NCBI GenBank assembly: GCA_913057235.1
Contig: CAJXNI010000003.1
Coordinates: 62,001-126,000, forward strand
DNA from: an uncultured Bacteroidota bacterium
Lineage (GTDB): Bacteria; Bacteroidota; Bacteroidia; Flavobacteriales; Schleiferiaceae
Direction of reading: 5' to 3'
DNA length: 64,000 nucleotides
A model generated the notes under the pieces. The model was not told the origin of the DNA. It did no database searches and saw only the letters and a list, made by a program, of their open reading frames with translations. Shown one piece after another: positions 24,232 to 32,936 of the stretch (positions are counted from its first letter, which is position 1; each line of letters begins with the position of its first letter). A program made the translations under genes and the position numbers.

Positions 24232-26127
24232 TTAGTGCTGCACCAGCACTTTAAACTGCTGTAGTAATTCTCCCTGCTGATTTTGCATTAGCAGAACATA
24301 TACGCCAGCCGGTAGATTTTTAGTATTAAACCTAAAAAAGTTCTTGCCAGTGTAGGCATATTCCTCGGTATTGAAAATGCTGGCGCGGCCATCAGTGGCT
24401 ACCAAACTAAAGCGCAGTATGGCCGGGCTTTCTCGCGTAAAACTTACTTCAAACCAGTCATCAACCGGGTTTGGGGCCACACTCACCGCGCGGGTGGGTA
24501 GTGGCTCGGCTACACTCACAATGGGCCCTTTGTTGTAATTGGGGCTCCTTAATTTTACTATGGCGGTTAGCGGTCGTCCATTGGCACTAGCCTCGTAGCC
24601 GCTGGCCCATATTACTCCGGTATCGCCATACACGGGTTGGGCCCCGGTGTAATCTCCCCATCGCTCGTAAAGTCGGCTGCCGCCCGATGAGATGATGTCT
24701 ACGTAATCACCGCCCTCTACCAGCATGGTAAAATCACTGTAGGTACTGTCATTATCAAAAAACATAGAAGAGAAACCGGCATTTAAACTATCGCCTGTAT
24801 GATTAAAAGTAATGATGGCTTCGTTTTCACTGAAGGATTTACCCGTGTAGGTGATTTGCGGATAACCAATGTCTATGGGGTCAAAGCCAATTACTTTAAA
24901 ATAGATGTTGTTGCGTTGCGGCTCTTTCACATTTATTATGCCGTGGTAAATACCGCTGTTGCCATCAGCGGTAATGGTGTTTCCTACAAATTGCAAACGG
25001 TCATTTTGGTAGAACCCACCTTGTATGCGGCTATCGTTGCAATCAAAGGTGTGGTTATTGGCTTGCCGGGCACTGGGTGGTAGTCCGTAGGGGTTTTCCA
25101 TGGTATAGGGTTCCATGCTCAGTTGCGGGCTGCCAGCGGCTTTTCCATCAATATTCACCACAAAAATGGTGTCATTAATGGTGTCTAAGTTGCGGTTACT
25201 CAACACGTAAAAAGGGCCATCACTCAGCTGCCGCCCCCCGCTCATACCGGTAAAGTTGAACAGATTACGGTTGCCGCTTTTAAGGTTGTAGTAGTAATGC
25301 TCCGTTAAGGGTAAACTGTCGTAACCATCTTGCTTGCTAATTTGCCGAATGGTAGACTGCACGTAACCGCTGTTGTTGGTGCTACCGTTGTAAAAGGTGT
25401 TCATGGTAATGAACAGGTCGTCTTTGCTTTGGCTAATGTGCGGATAGTCACTCCAAGTGCTATCGTTCAAGGGATCGCCATCAATCTGGTAAATATTGAA
25501 GCCATCCATGGGGTCATTGGTTTTGCTAAAGGCGGCAATAATAAAGCTGTTTTGCCAGGTATTACCGCTCAGGTAAAGCACAATAAACCTATCGGCAACC
25601 GGGTCATAGATGGCGCGTGGGTCGTACTTACTTCCGGGTAAACCAAAAGAGCCCGGGCGGTAAAACCGAAAGAGGGTTTCTTCGTACAAAACCGTGTCAT
25701 TGAGCACGTCATAAACGCCTATGGTGCTATTACGTACAGAAACTAACTGGCCTTTACCATTAATGGCAAAACTATCATCATTGGGTACGGAGCCGCTGTA
25801 ATCATTACCCCGCACAGTATCTAAGATTTCAGGACGTGGGGTGTTACCCATCTGGGCAACCTTTTTTAGAGTTAGGGGTCTTAAACTTCCCATCTGTTTT
25901 ATGCGTTTGCTTTCTTCGCGATCCAGCTCTGTTCCGGGATAGGGCATTTCCTCTGGAACCAAAACCGGTGCATATTTTAAGGCCGTGGCAGAGGGAATGT
26001 AGGCACCGGCAGGTGGAATATTTTCAGTTTTATGGTATTGATAACTGAACTGAGCTTGCGTAAAAAATGAGAAAAGAAGCAGGGTGCAGGCCCCTAAAAA
26101 TAATCTTAGATCAATTATATTCGTCAT
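24232..26127 (-). CDS. T9SS type A sorting domain protein, beta-propeller-like
   Basis: A 631-residue secreted protein with signal peptide LRLFLGACTLLLFSFFTQAQ. The central part has blade-like repeats with aromatic and DDSFAINGKGQ, YDPVADRFIVLYL and SDYPHISQSKDDLFI segments, resembling a large Bacteroidota family of secreted proteins without known activity. The C-terminus carries the T9SS type A signal: VSVAPNPVDDWFEV, LPAGVYVLLM and QFKVLVQH. It is divergent from the large gene at 26196. It has no close paralogue in this window; the two type A proteins at 13216-17474 have a different N-terminal plan. Confidence 0.8.
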   Translation of the reverse strand: MTNIIDLRLFLGACTLLLFSFFTQAQFSYQYHKTENIPPAGAYIPSATALKYAPVLVPEEMPYPGTELDREESKRIKQMGSLRPLTLKKVAQMGNTPRPEILDTVRGNDYSGSVPNDDSFAINGKGQLVSVRNSTIGVYDVLNDTVLYEETLFRFYRPGSFGLPGSKYDPRAIYDPVADRFIVLYLSGNTWQNSFIIAAFSKTNDPMDGFNIYQIDGDPLNDSTWSDYPHISQSKDDLFITMNTFYNGSTNNSGYVQSTIRQISKQDGYDSLPLTEHYYYNLKSGNRNLFNFTGMSGGRQLSDGPFYVLSNRNLDTINDTIFVVNIDGKAAGSPQLSMEPYTMENPYGLPPSARQANNHTFDCNDSRIQGGFYQNDRLQFVGNTITADGNSGIYHGIINVKEPQRNNIYFKVIGFDPIDIGYPQITYTGKSFSENEAIITFNHTGDSLNAGFSSMFFDNDSTYSDFTMLVEGGDYVDIISSGGSRLYERWGDYTGAQPVYGDTGVIWASGYEASANGRPLTAIVKLRSPNYNKGPIVSVAEPLPTRAVSVAPNPVDDWFEVSFTRESPAILRFSLVATDGRASIFNTEEYAYTGKNFFRFNTKNLPAGVYVLLMQNQQGELLQQFKVLVQH

Positions 26128-26195
26128 ATCCTTCTACTGTTAAAATAATCTGTTTTAAAGCGGGTTTCCTAAAGGTAGGAATTAACAAAGATAGC

Positions 26196-29100
26196 TTGAA
26201 AAGACTTTACGTTCAATTAATTGCCTTTGTCGCACTGGGGGTTTTGGGTCTGCCTCAAAGAGGGCAGGCGCAATTTTACTATGGCTTGCAGCAAGAGTAT
26301 GGAAAAAACCGGGTGCAGTTTACAGACTTTGACTGGGTCTATTACCGCTACGAGGCTTTTGATGTCTATTTCTACCGCGGTAATGAAGAGTTGGCCGGAC
26401 AAGTTTCGCGCATGGTCCATTACGAGTTGCCTCAAATTGAACGCTTTTTGGATGCCCCTTTAGACGAGCGCTTGCAAATTCTGGTTTTTAATAACCTCAC
26501 TGATCTAAAGCAAAGTAATGTAAATTCCAGTTCAGAAGAAGATTACAATCAATCGGGGGTAACCCGCCTCAGTGGGCGAAGGTTGTTTCTGTACTTTGAT
26601 GGCAGCTACCAGGATTTACGGTCTCATTTGCGGACGGCATTGGGAGAGGTAGTTTTGGCCAATTTAATGTACGGCAATTTTACCCAAAGCATCACCAATT
26701 CTGCCTTACTAAACTTGCCGGCTTGGTATACCCAAGGCTTGGTTAGTTACATTGGCGAGCGCTGGAACCCGGAAGTGGACAACGAGGTGCGTAATGGTTT
26801 TTTTAGCGGTAAGTACAAGCGAATTAATTCCCTAACCCAGCATGATGCCCGCTACGCAGGGCACTCTTTTTGGAATTTTATTGCAGAGACCTATGGCGAT
26901 AAGGTGATAAAAAACATTGTGTATATGGCGGTGGTGAACCGTGATATTGAAAGTGGCTTTCAATACATTTTGGGCCGGGATCTTTCACAAATTACCAAGG
27001 CCTGGAAAAGCTTTTACCGCGAAAAGTACAACCTGGAGGCTATTGAGGCCAAGTATGAAGAGCTGGATGAGGTGCTAAAAGCCCGCAAAAACCACAAATT
27101 TGTGCGCATGGCCTTAAGCCCCAATGGCCGCTACCTGGCCTACGTAGATCAGCGCTTCTCACGTTATAAAATTTACCTCTATGATTTTAAGGAAGATAAG
27201 CGCCAGCGCATTTTAACCCGCGGCTACCGCATAGCCCAAAACACAGATTATTCCTACCCACTTTTAGCCTGGCATCCTAACAATGAAATCCTGGCCTTTT
27301 TCACGGAAGAAAAGGGGCTTATTCAATTGGGCTTTTACAATTTAGAAGATGAAGAATTACAGCAGAAAGACTTTTTTCGCTTCAATAAAATTCGCTCGTT
27401 TGAATACTCCAGTGATGGGAAAAAGTTTTTGCTGTCTGCCACCAAAAACGGGCAATCTGATATTTTCATTTACACCATTCTCAACACCAAAATTGAGCAG
27501 GTTACCAATGACGACTATGATGATATTTCGCCAACCTTCTTTAACGGAGACCAGCGCATTGCCTGGAGTTCTAATAGGCCGGTAGATAGCCTTTTTCCCA
27601 ATCAGAAGATATATCGCATACCACCCACTGATTACAATTTGTTTGCTACCGAGGCGCGGGAGTTGGGAGAAGACACCTTAGCTATTTGGCAAATGACCGA
27701 AAGCCCTGGAGTTAAAGAAATACAGGCGCAGGAATACGGAACAGGTTTTTTAAGCTATTTGACCAATTATGAAGGCACGCAAAATCAGCATCTTATACAA
27801 ATAGACAGCTCCATAGCCTACGTAGATACAACCACCCACTTTAGCTACAATTTTAAACAGTACAGAACCGAAGTTCAACCGCTCAATATTTTAGACCAGG
27901 CTTATGCTCCCAAGCGCAATGCCCGCTATGACCTAGTGCTTTATGATAACCGCTACCGCGTGTACGAGCAGCCCTACGTGAGCACGCAGGATTTGAATTT
28001 AGAACGCATTAATCAGCGGTCTTCGGCTCCCGGGCCTGAGCCTGATGCCAAACCCCAAAAGCAAGAGCAAGCGGTAACGGAAGAGAGTACCCCGCTGTAC
28101 TATCCTGGGGTAAACCCTGAAAACTTTGAAGTGCAAATTTCCAATTACCAATTTGGCTCCTCGCGCGATAGTACTGCGCAGCCGCAGTCCAGGCCTTCTC
28201 CTCCTGAAGAGGGTACCCAAATTAACCCCAGTTTAGAACAGCTCCTGCCGCAGCCTCAAACCGTGAGCCAAGTGCCTACCGTACAACCAGATGAACCACC
28301 TTTTGAAATTCCGCCTAAGCGCAACTACTTTCTTTCTTTTTACCAAGATGAGTTTGACGTGACCTTTGACAACATGTTTACCAATGAGCAATACCAGCCA
28401 TTTACTGGTGTGGTAAGCGGTAATTTGTTAAACCAAGGTTTTAACGCCAATTTTCAGGTAGGGGTTATGGATTTAATGCATGACTACCGCATTGTGGCCG
28501 GGGTGCGTTCTGCGTTTCAGCCATTGCCTGGTACCTCGCTTTCACCCAACGCAGAATTTATTTTTGCCTTTGGCGATTACAAAGATCGCTGGGATAAAAT
28601 TTACTCCTACAGGCGCAGAAGCCAGGTGCAGTTTCTTAGTGTGATTGACTACCAGCGTTTAATCTCGCACGTGGTGGAAATGAAAAACATTTGGCCTTTT
28701 AATCCGGTGGCTTCCATCCGCGGAAGCATAGCCTACCGTTTAGATGAAGACATAACGCTTTCGCGAGATTTAACTTCGGTTACGGTGCCTACCGAATACA
28801 CAGATTATGCGGTGGCGCGGGCCTCATACGTTTATGATAACACGCGAAAAATTGGTCTCAACCTTTATGCGGGGCTGCGTTATAAGGTGTTCACCGAGTA
28901 CTACCGAAATCTGACCAAAAGCAACACCGGCTTGCATACCCTGGGTCTGGATGCTCGTCAGTATCTAATCATTCATCGTAACATGATTTGGGCCAACCGT
29001 TTGGCTGCGGGTACCAGCTTTGGACCGGAAAAACTCATTCACATTATGGGGGGAGTAGACAATGCTTTTAACATACAAAACGACCCCAGTACGCCCATTG

Positions 29101-29537
29101 CCCGCGAGAATAATTACGTTTTTCAAACCCTTATCACCAATATGCGCGGGTTTTTTCAGAACGCCCGAAACGGAAACCACTTTACCGTTGTGAATAGCGA
29201 ATTGCGCTGGCCCATTGTAAGTTACTTTGCCAACCGCCCCATACGTAACGACTTTCTCAATAATTTAATGGTGATTGGTTTTGCCGATGTGGGCACGGCC
29301 TGGAATGGCCCCTCACCTTATTCATCAGAAAATGCCATTAACACCCGTGAGGTACCTTTAGGCAACCAAGGCCGCATAATTTTAGACAGCCAAAAGGAGC
29401 CCATTATTTTTGGTACTGGTTTTGGCCTGCGTAGCCGCCTTTTTGGTTACTACTTGAGAGCGGATTGGGCTTGGGGCGTGGAAGATGGCATTGTGTTGCC
29501 TAATGTTTTTTATTTTTCCCTGGGCACTGATTTTTAA
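26196..29537 (+). CDS. TolB-like beta-propeller and outer-membrane barrel protein with degenerate peptidase domain
   Basis: About 1113 residues. An open frame extends upstream into the divergent gene, but the TTG at 26196 gives a good signal peptide (LKRLYVQLIAFVALGVLG, cleavage after GQAQ). Residues about 25-300 look like a gluzincin-type (Peptidase MA) domain; LPAWYTQGLVSYIGE matches its glutamate-ligand helix, but the HExxH site reads LGEVVLANL, so it should be inactive. Residues about 300-560 are WD40-like repeats as in TolB (MALSPNGRYLAYVD). A Pro/Gln-rich linker follows (about 620-720). The last 390 residues resemble a D15/BamA-type barrel and end FYFSLGTDF. It is probably an outer-membrane protein. 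Alternative annotations would be TolB-like or surface antigen. Confidence 0.75.
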   Translation: MKRLYVQLIAFVALGVLGLPQRGQAQFYYGLQQEYGKNRVQFTDFDWVYYRYEAFDVYFYRGNEELAGQVSRMVHYELPQIERFLDAPLDERLQILVFNNLTDLKQSNVNSSSEEDYNQSGVTRLSGRRLFLYFDGSYQDLRSHLRTALGEVVLANLMYGNFTQSITNSALLNLPAWYTQGLVSYIGERWNPEVDNEVRNGFFSGKYKRINSLTQHDARYAGHSFWNFIAETYGDKVIKNIVYMAVVNRDIESGFQYILGRDLSQITKAWKSFYREKYNLEAIEAKYEELDEVLKARKNHKFVRMALSPNGRYLAYVDQRFSRYKIYLYDFKEDKRQRILTRGYRIAQNTDYSYPLLAWHPNNEILAFFTEEKGLIQLGFYNLEDEELQQKDFFRFNKIRSFEYSSDGKKFLLSATKNGQSDIFIYTILNTKIEQVTNDDYDDISPTFFNGDQRIAWSSNRPVDSLFPNQKIYRIPPTDYNLFATEARELGEDTLAIWQMTESPGVKEIQAQEYGTGFLSYLTNYEGTQNQHLIQIDSSIAYVDTTTHFSYNFKQYRTEVQPLNILDQAYAPKRNARYDLVLYDNRYRVYEQPYVSTQDLNLERINQRSSAPGPEPDAKPQKQEQAVTEESTPLYYPGVNPENFEVQISNYQFGSSRDSTAQPQSRPSPPEEGTQINPSLEQLLPQPQTVSQVPTVQPDEPPFEIPPKRNYFLSFYQDEFDVTFDNMFTNEQYQPFTGVVSGNLLNQGFNANFQVGVMDLMHDYRIVAGVRSAFQPLPGTSLSPNAEFIFAFGDYKDRWDKIYSYRRRSQVQFLSVIDYQRLISHVVEMKNIWPFNPVASIRGSIAYRLDEDITLSRDLTSVTVPTEYTDYAVARASYVYDNTRKIGLNLYAGLRYKVFTEYYRNLTKSNTGLHTLGLDARQYLIIHRNMIWANRLAAGTSFGPEKLIHIMGGVDNAFNIQNDPSTPIARENNYVFQTLITNMRGFFQNARNGNHFTVVNSELRWPIVSYFANRPIRNDFLNNLMVIGFADVGTAWNGPSPYSSENAINTREVPLGNQGRIILDSQKEPIIFGTGFGLRSRLFGYYLRADWAWGVEDGIVLPNVFYFSLGTDF

Positions 29538-29571
29538 TGGACCAGTAAGTTTTAGGGTCTCTTTTTGCTCG

Positions 29572-29579
29572 TACTTTTG
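29572..29579 (+). promoter_or_regulatory. -7 promoter box TACTTTTG
   Basis: An exact TAnnTTTG match 33 bases before the ATG of the MscS pseudogene. It suggests that the gene once had its own promoter, or still has. Confidence 0.35.
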
Positions 29580-29612
29580 ATCTCTTAATTGGAGCTTAAA
29601 AGTTAAATCCTT

Positions 29613-30120
29613 ATGAGTTTTTCAGAGCCAGATTTTATTAAACTCTTGCAAAGTGGCGTAGTGCTGATTAGCTATTTCGCCTTGCGCTTTTTATTCAAAG
29701 CCTTGGTGTAAAGGCGCATTGCCCAGAAGCTATTCAGGCATGACCGGGGCGGCAAGGTACGCAGTGGCCTATTGGTTGTGTTGAACTTGTTCACGCTAAT
29801 TTTACTGCTCCTTATTGGGGGGGTAAAGCAGCAGGATTTGGCCTTATTCATAGGCTCAGTACTTACTTTTTTGGGTGTGGCCTTTTTTGCTCAGTGGTCT
29901 TTACTCTCCAACGCCACCTCAGGCATCATTCTTTTTTTTTAACAGCAACGTTAAGGTTGGTGATCGCATTCAATTGCTGGAAGGCAAAGATCACTTGATA
30001 GACGGGGTGATAGAAGAAATTGGTTTGTTTTTCATGACCCTAAGATCGCCAGATGACGAAGAAATTGTTTTACCCAACAATGTGTTTATCACCAAATTGG
30101 TAAAAAAGGTAAAATCTTAA
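29613..30120 (+). pseudogene. MscS-family mechanosensitive channel, broken by a stop codon and a frameshift
   Basis: Read through, the region encodes a small MscS-type channel of about 168 residues: three hydrophobic stretches, then SNATSGIILFF and NSNVKVGDRIQLLEG, which together match the MscS pore-end and beta-domain junction, and VLPNNVFITKLV at the end. Two lesions are visible. Codon 33 is TAA (29709-29711), one C-to-T change away from CAA. At 29932-29940 a run of nine T puts the rest in another frame; eight T would restore it. The last 4 bases overlap the convergent nth gene. Two independent lesions argue for a true pseudogene rather than a sequencing slip. Confidence 0.8.
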
Positions 30121-30794
30121 GCCCTTGCGAATAGCTCATGGTAATTGGGGCCAAAAGTCTTTTTCAGTAAGGCTCTGCGGCCGATGCGGGCACTAATAAA
30201 ATCACGCTTTAAATCCCAACCTCTGGCGGGCGAATATTCTCTGCCGTAAAAGATGATTTGCAGATGCAGCTTATTCCATTTCGCTTTAGGAAAAAGGCGC
30301 TTGGCATCCAACTCGGTTTGCTTTACCGATTTACCATTGGTGAGGCACCAGCGGTACAGTAGGCGGTGAATGTGGGTATCCACCGGAAAGGCCGGCACGC
30401 CAAAACCCTGGCTCATTACTACCGATGCGGTTTTATGGCCCACCGCGGGCAAGGCTTCTAAGGCTTCAAAACTTTGAGGAACTTCACCTGCGTATTGGTC
30501 TAAAAGAATGTGGCTGAGCTCGTAAATGCCCTTGCTCTTCATGGGGCTTAAACCGCAGGGCTTAATAATTTCCCGTATTTCTTCCTGCGAAAGCAGTACC
30601 ATTTGCTCAGGCGTGCGGGCTCGTTCAAAAAGCAGAGGGGTGATTTTGTTAACGCGTTCATCGGTGCATTGCGCAGAAAGTAGCACCGCAATGAGCAGGG
30701 TGTACGGGTCGCTATGATCTAGAGGCACCGGAGTTTCAGGGTAAAGCCGCTCCAATTCCGTGATTACAAAGTCAACCTTTTCGGCTTTACGCAT
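30117..30794 (-). CDS. nth: endonuclease III-like DNA glycosylase/AP lyase, lacking the iron-sulfur cysteines
   Basis: A 225-residue helix-hairpin-helix glycosylase for oxidised pyrimidines. LPAVGHKTASVV at residues 115-126 is the hairpin with the catalytic lysine K121, and PVDTHIHRL holds the catalytic aspartate D139. The C-terminal cluster loop, normally C-x6-C-x2-C-x5-C after GR, reads GREYSPARGWDLKRDFIS and has no cysteine. The enzyme should therefore lack the 4Fe-4S cluster. Only 2 bases separate it from dsbD upstream, so it is the last gene of a tilS-dsbD-nth unit. Confidence 0.9.
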   Translation of the reverse strand: MRKAEKVDFVITELERLYPETPVPLDHSDPYTLLIAVLLSAQCTDERVNKITPLLFERARTPEQMVLLSQEEIREIIKPCGLSPMKSKGIYELSHILLDQYAGEVPQSFEALEALPAVGHKTASVVMSQGFGVPAFPVDTHIHRLLYRWCLTNGKSVKQTELDAKRLFPKAKWNKLHLQIIFYGREYSPARGWDLKRDFISARIGRRALLKKTFGPNYHELFARA

Positions 30795-30796
30795 TG

Positions 30797-32926
30797 CTAG
30801 GCTCCCTCTTCAAATCGGCCAATGCCTTCTTTCAACCAGTCTACATAAAGCTGAATATCGGGGTCATAAGCCGTGCTGCCGTTTAAAGGCTGCATGCTGT
30901 CATGCCCTAACAAAATGTATTGTGGCTGGCTGTTGCTTTTAAAATGTTTAATCTGAAACTCGCTCCACTTGTTGCCTACTGTGCGGATTTTTTTACCGGT
31001 TACAGGGCTTTTGTATTGCTCGACTGCGGGTAGTTTCTCACGCTCATCTACGTACAGTGAAATAAGCACTACTTCATTGCGCAGAATGCTCAGAACGCGG
31101 GGGTCGCTCCACACTTGTTCTTCCATTTTACGACAGTTTACGCAGCCCCAACCCGTAAAGTCCAGAAGAATGGGTTTGTTCACCTTTTCGGCATAGGCCC
31201 GGCCGGTTTCAAAGTCATGGAAACAGTTAAGCTGGTGCGGACAATGTTCGGGATCTGCTCCTTCCGGGATGTCGGCAGCGCCCTCGGCATTAGCCAGTAC
31301 CGTGGTACTGCTACCGCCTAAGCCTTGTGGCGATTCACTGTAAAACATGGGCGGTGGAAAACCGCTGATCAGTTTCAAAGGCGCCCCCCACATACCGGGT
31401 ATGAGGTAAATGGTGAAACTGAGCGTAAGCACCGCCAGGATTAAGCGTGGTACGGAAAGCTTTTCAGTAGGGCTGTCATGCGGCATGCGAAATTTCCCCA
31501 AGAGGTAGAGGGTCAGTAAAATGAAAATGCCAATCCAAATGGCAATGAACCACTCGCGTTTTAAGATGCCGGCTTGCCAAACCAAATCGGCAGTGCTTAA
31601 AAACTTAAAAGCAAAGGCCAGTTCAATAAAACCCAGTACTACTTTCACACTGTTGAGCCAGCCCCCACTTTTTGGTAGACTGTTGAGCCAGCCGGGGAAA
31701 ATGGCAAAAAGCGTAAAGGGTAGTGCCAGTGCCAGGGAGAAACCAAACATTCCGGTTAACGGACCCTGCACACCGCCACTGGCGGCCTCTACCAAGAGCG
31801 TTCCAATTATAGGGCCGGTACAGGAAAAGCTTACCAAGGCCAGGGTGAAGGCCATGAAGAAAATGCCTATGATACCTCCTTTGTCTGAGGCTTGGTCGGT
31901 TTTATTCACCCAACTACTGGGCAGGGTAATTTCAAAGGCACCAAAAAAGCTAATGGCAAAAACCACCAGCAGCACAAAAAAGGCCAGGTTCATCCAAGGG
32001 TTGGTAGAAAGGGCGTTCAGCGCATCAGAACCAAAGGCCCAAGTGATGGCAAAGCCAATGAGGGTATACAGCACAATTATGGACACCCCATAAATAATGG
32101 CGTTGGCAATACCCTTTGCTCGGTTTTTACTTTGCTTGGTAAAAAAGCTCACCGTAAGAGGAATCATGGGGAACACGCAGGGGGTGAGCAAGGCGGCAAA
32201 ACCTCCCAGAAAACTTAGGATGAAAATAGTGATTAGACCACGGCCATCGTCTTCATCTTGGTCTGCTAGGTTAGCAGTACTTGCGGTACTTTCTTGAGCG
32301 CTGTCTTTTTCGGCATCCGCCCCGGAGGAGGCGTAGTCAATTTCTAATTTTTCTGCAGGAACCTCTTCCCCAATTTCTTCAGCACTGTCTACCGCGGCCG
32401 TTTGAGTGGCCTCTGTTGTGGGGGTATTGTCTTGGGCATTGTCAGGGTTGGTTAGGCTTCCCGTTTTTTTAGCCCCGCTTACCGTAAAGCTGGTGTCAAT
32501 GTATTCGGGGGGCAGGCAGGTAGCATCATTACAAGTCTGGTATACAAACAGTGCCTTTACCTCAAAGTCCTGGGTGCTTTTTTTGGTGATGGTTTGTGTG
32601 AACTGAACCGTTCCGCTGTGGTAACTCAGCGTTTCTTTAAAGTTGGGGTCGTATTCGGTGTGCGGCTTGGGCTCTTGCAGTTTGCCTGCCAGGCTATACT
32701 TAGCGCTGGGCTCCAATTCAAATTGGGTACCAATAATCATAGAGGTGTCTGGCGTAGCAATAGAATAGACGTGCCAGCCTTCATCTAAGGTAACGGTAGC
32801 AATGAGTTGGGCTTTATTATCCCCTAACTCCTTTACACTAAACTCCAGATCAACCGGGTCTAAAATTTGCGCTTGAGCGCTAAAACTGGCCCAAATGGCC
32901 AGCATCAGTAATTTTAAATACCGCAT
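30797..32926 (-). CDS. dsbD: thiol:disulfide interchange protein DsbD
   Basis: A 709-residue protein that carries electrons from cytoplasmic thioredoxin to periplasmic proteins. After the signal peptide (LLMLAIWASFSAQAQ) comes the N-terminal immunoglobulin-like domain with the cysteine pair C132/C137 (YQTCNDATCLPP), then an acidic Thr/Glu-rich linker (about 150-230). The membrane domain has eight helices with LLTPCVFPMIPL (C250) and SFSCTGPIIGT. The C-terminal thioredoxin-like domain has the active site WGCVNCRKM (C595, C598). All expected cysteine pairs are present. It lies 10 bases after tilS and 2 before nth. Confidence 0.92.
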   Translation of the reverse strand: MRYLKLLMLAIWASFSAQAQILDPVDLEFSVKELGDNKAQLIATVTLDEGWHVYSIATPDTSMIIGTQFELEPSAKYSLAGKLQEPKPHTEYDPNFKETLSYHSGTVQFTQTITKKSTQDFEVKALFVYQTCNDATCLPPEYIDTSFTVSGAKKTGSLTNPDNAQDNTPTTEATQTAAVDSAEEIGEEVPAEKLEIDYASSGADAEKDSAQESTASTANLADQDEDDGRGLITIFILSFLGGFAALLTPCVFPMIPLTVSFFTKQSKNRAKGIANAIIYGVSIIVLYTLIGFAITWAFGSDALNALSTNPWMNLAFFVLLVVFAISFFGAFEITLPSSWVNKTDQASDKGGIIGIFFMAFTLALVSFSCTGPIIGTLLVEAASGGVQGPLTGMFGFSLALALPFTLFAIFPGWLNSLPKSGGWLNSVKVVLGFIELAFAFKFLSTADLVWQAGILKREWFIAIWIGIFILLTLYLLGKFRMPHDSPTEKLSVPRLILAVLTLSFTIYLIPGMWGAPLKLISGFPPPMFYSESPQGLGGSSTTVLANAEGAADIPEGADPEHCPHQLNCFHDFETGRAYAEKVNKPILLDFTGWGCVNCRKMEEQVWSDPRVLSILRNEVVLISLYVDEREKLPAVEQYKSPVTGKKIRTVGNKWSEFQIKHFKSNSQPQYILLGHDSMQPLNGSTAYDPDIQLYVDWLKEGIGRFEEGA

Positions 32927-32936
32927 TAATTTTCTG

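Noticed and set aside
29932-29940. Programmed slippage at the nine-T run
   Set aside because: Slippage could restore the frame, but the earlier in-frame TAA at 29709 would still stop translation.
31521-32093. 190-codon open frame on the plus strand inside dsbD
   Set aside because: It mirrors the dsbD membrane domain on the other strand and has Lys/Ser/Pro-rich composition without domains.
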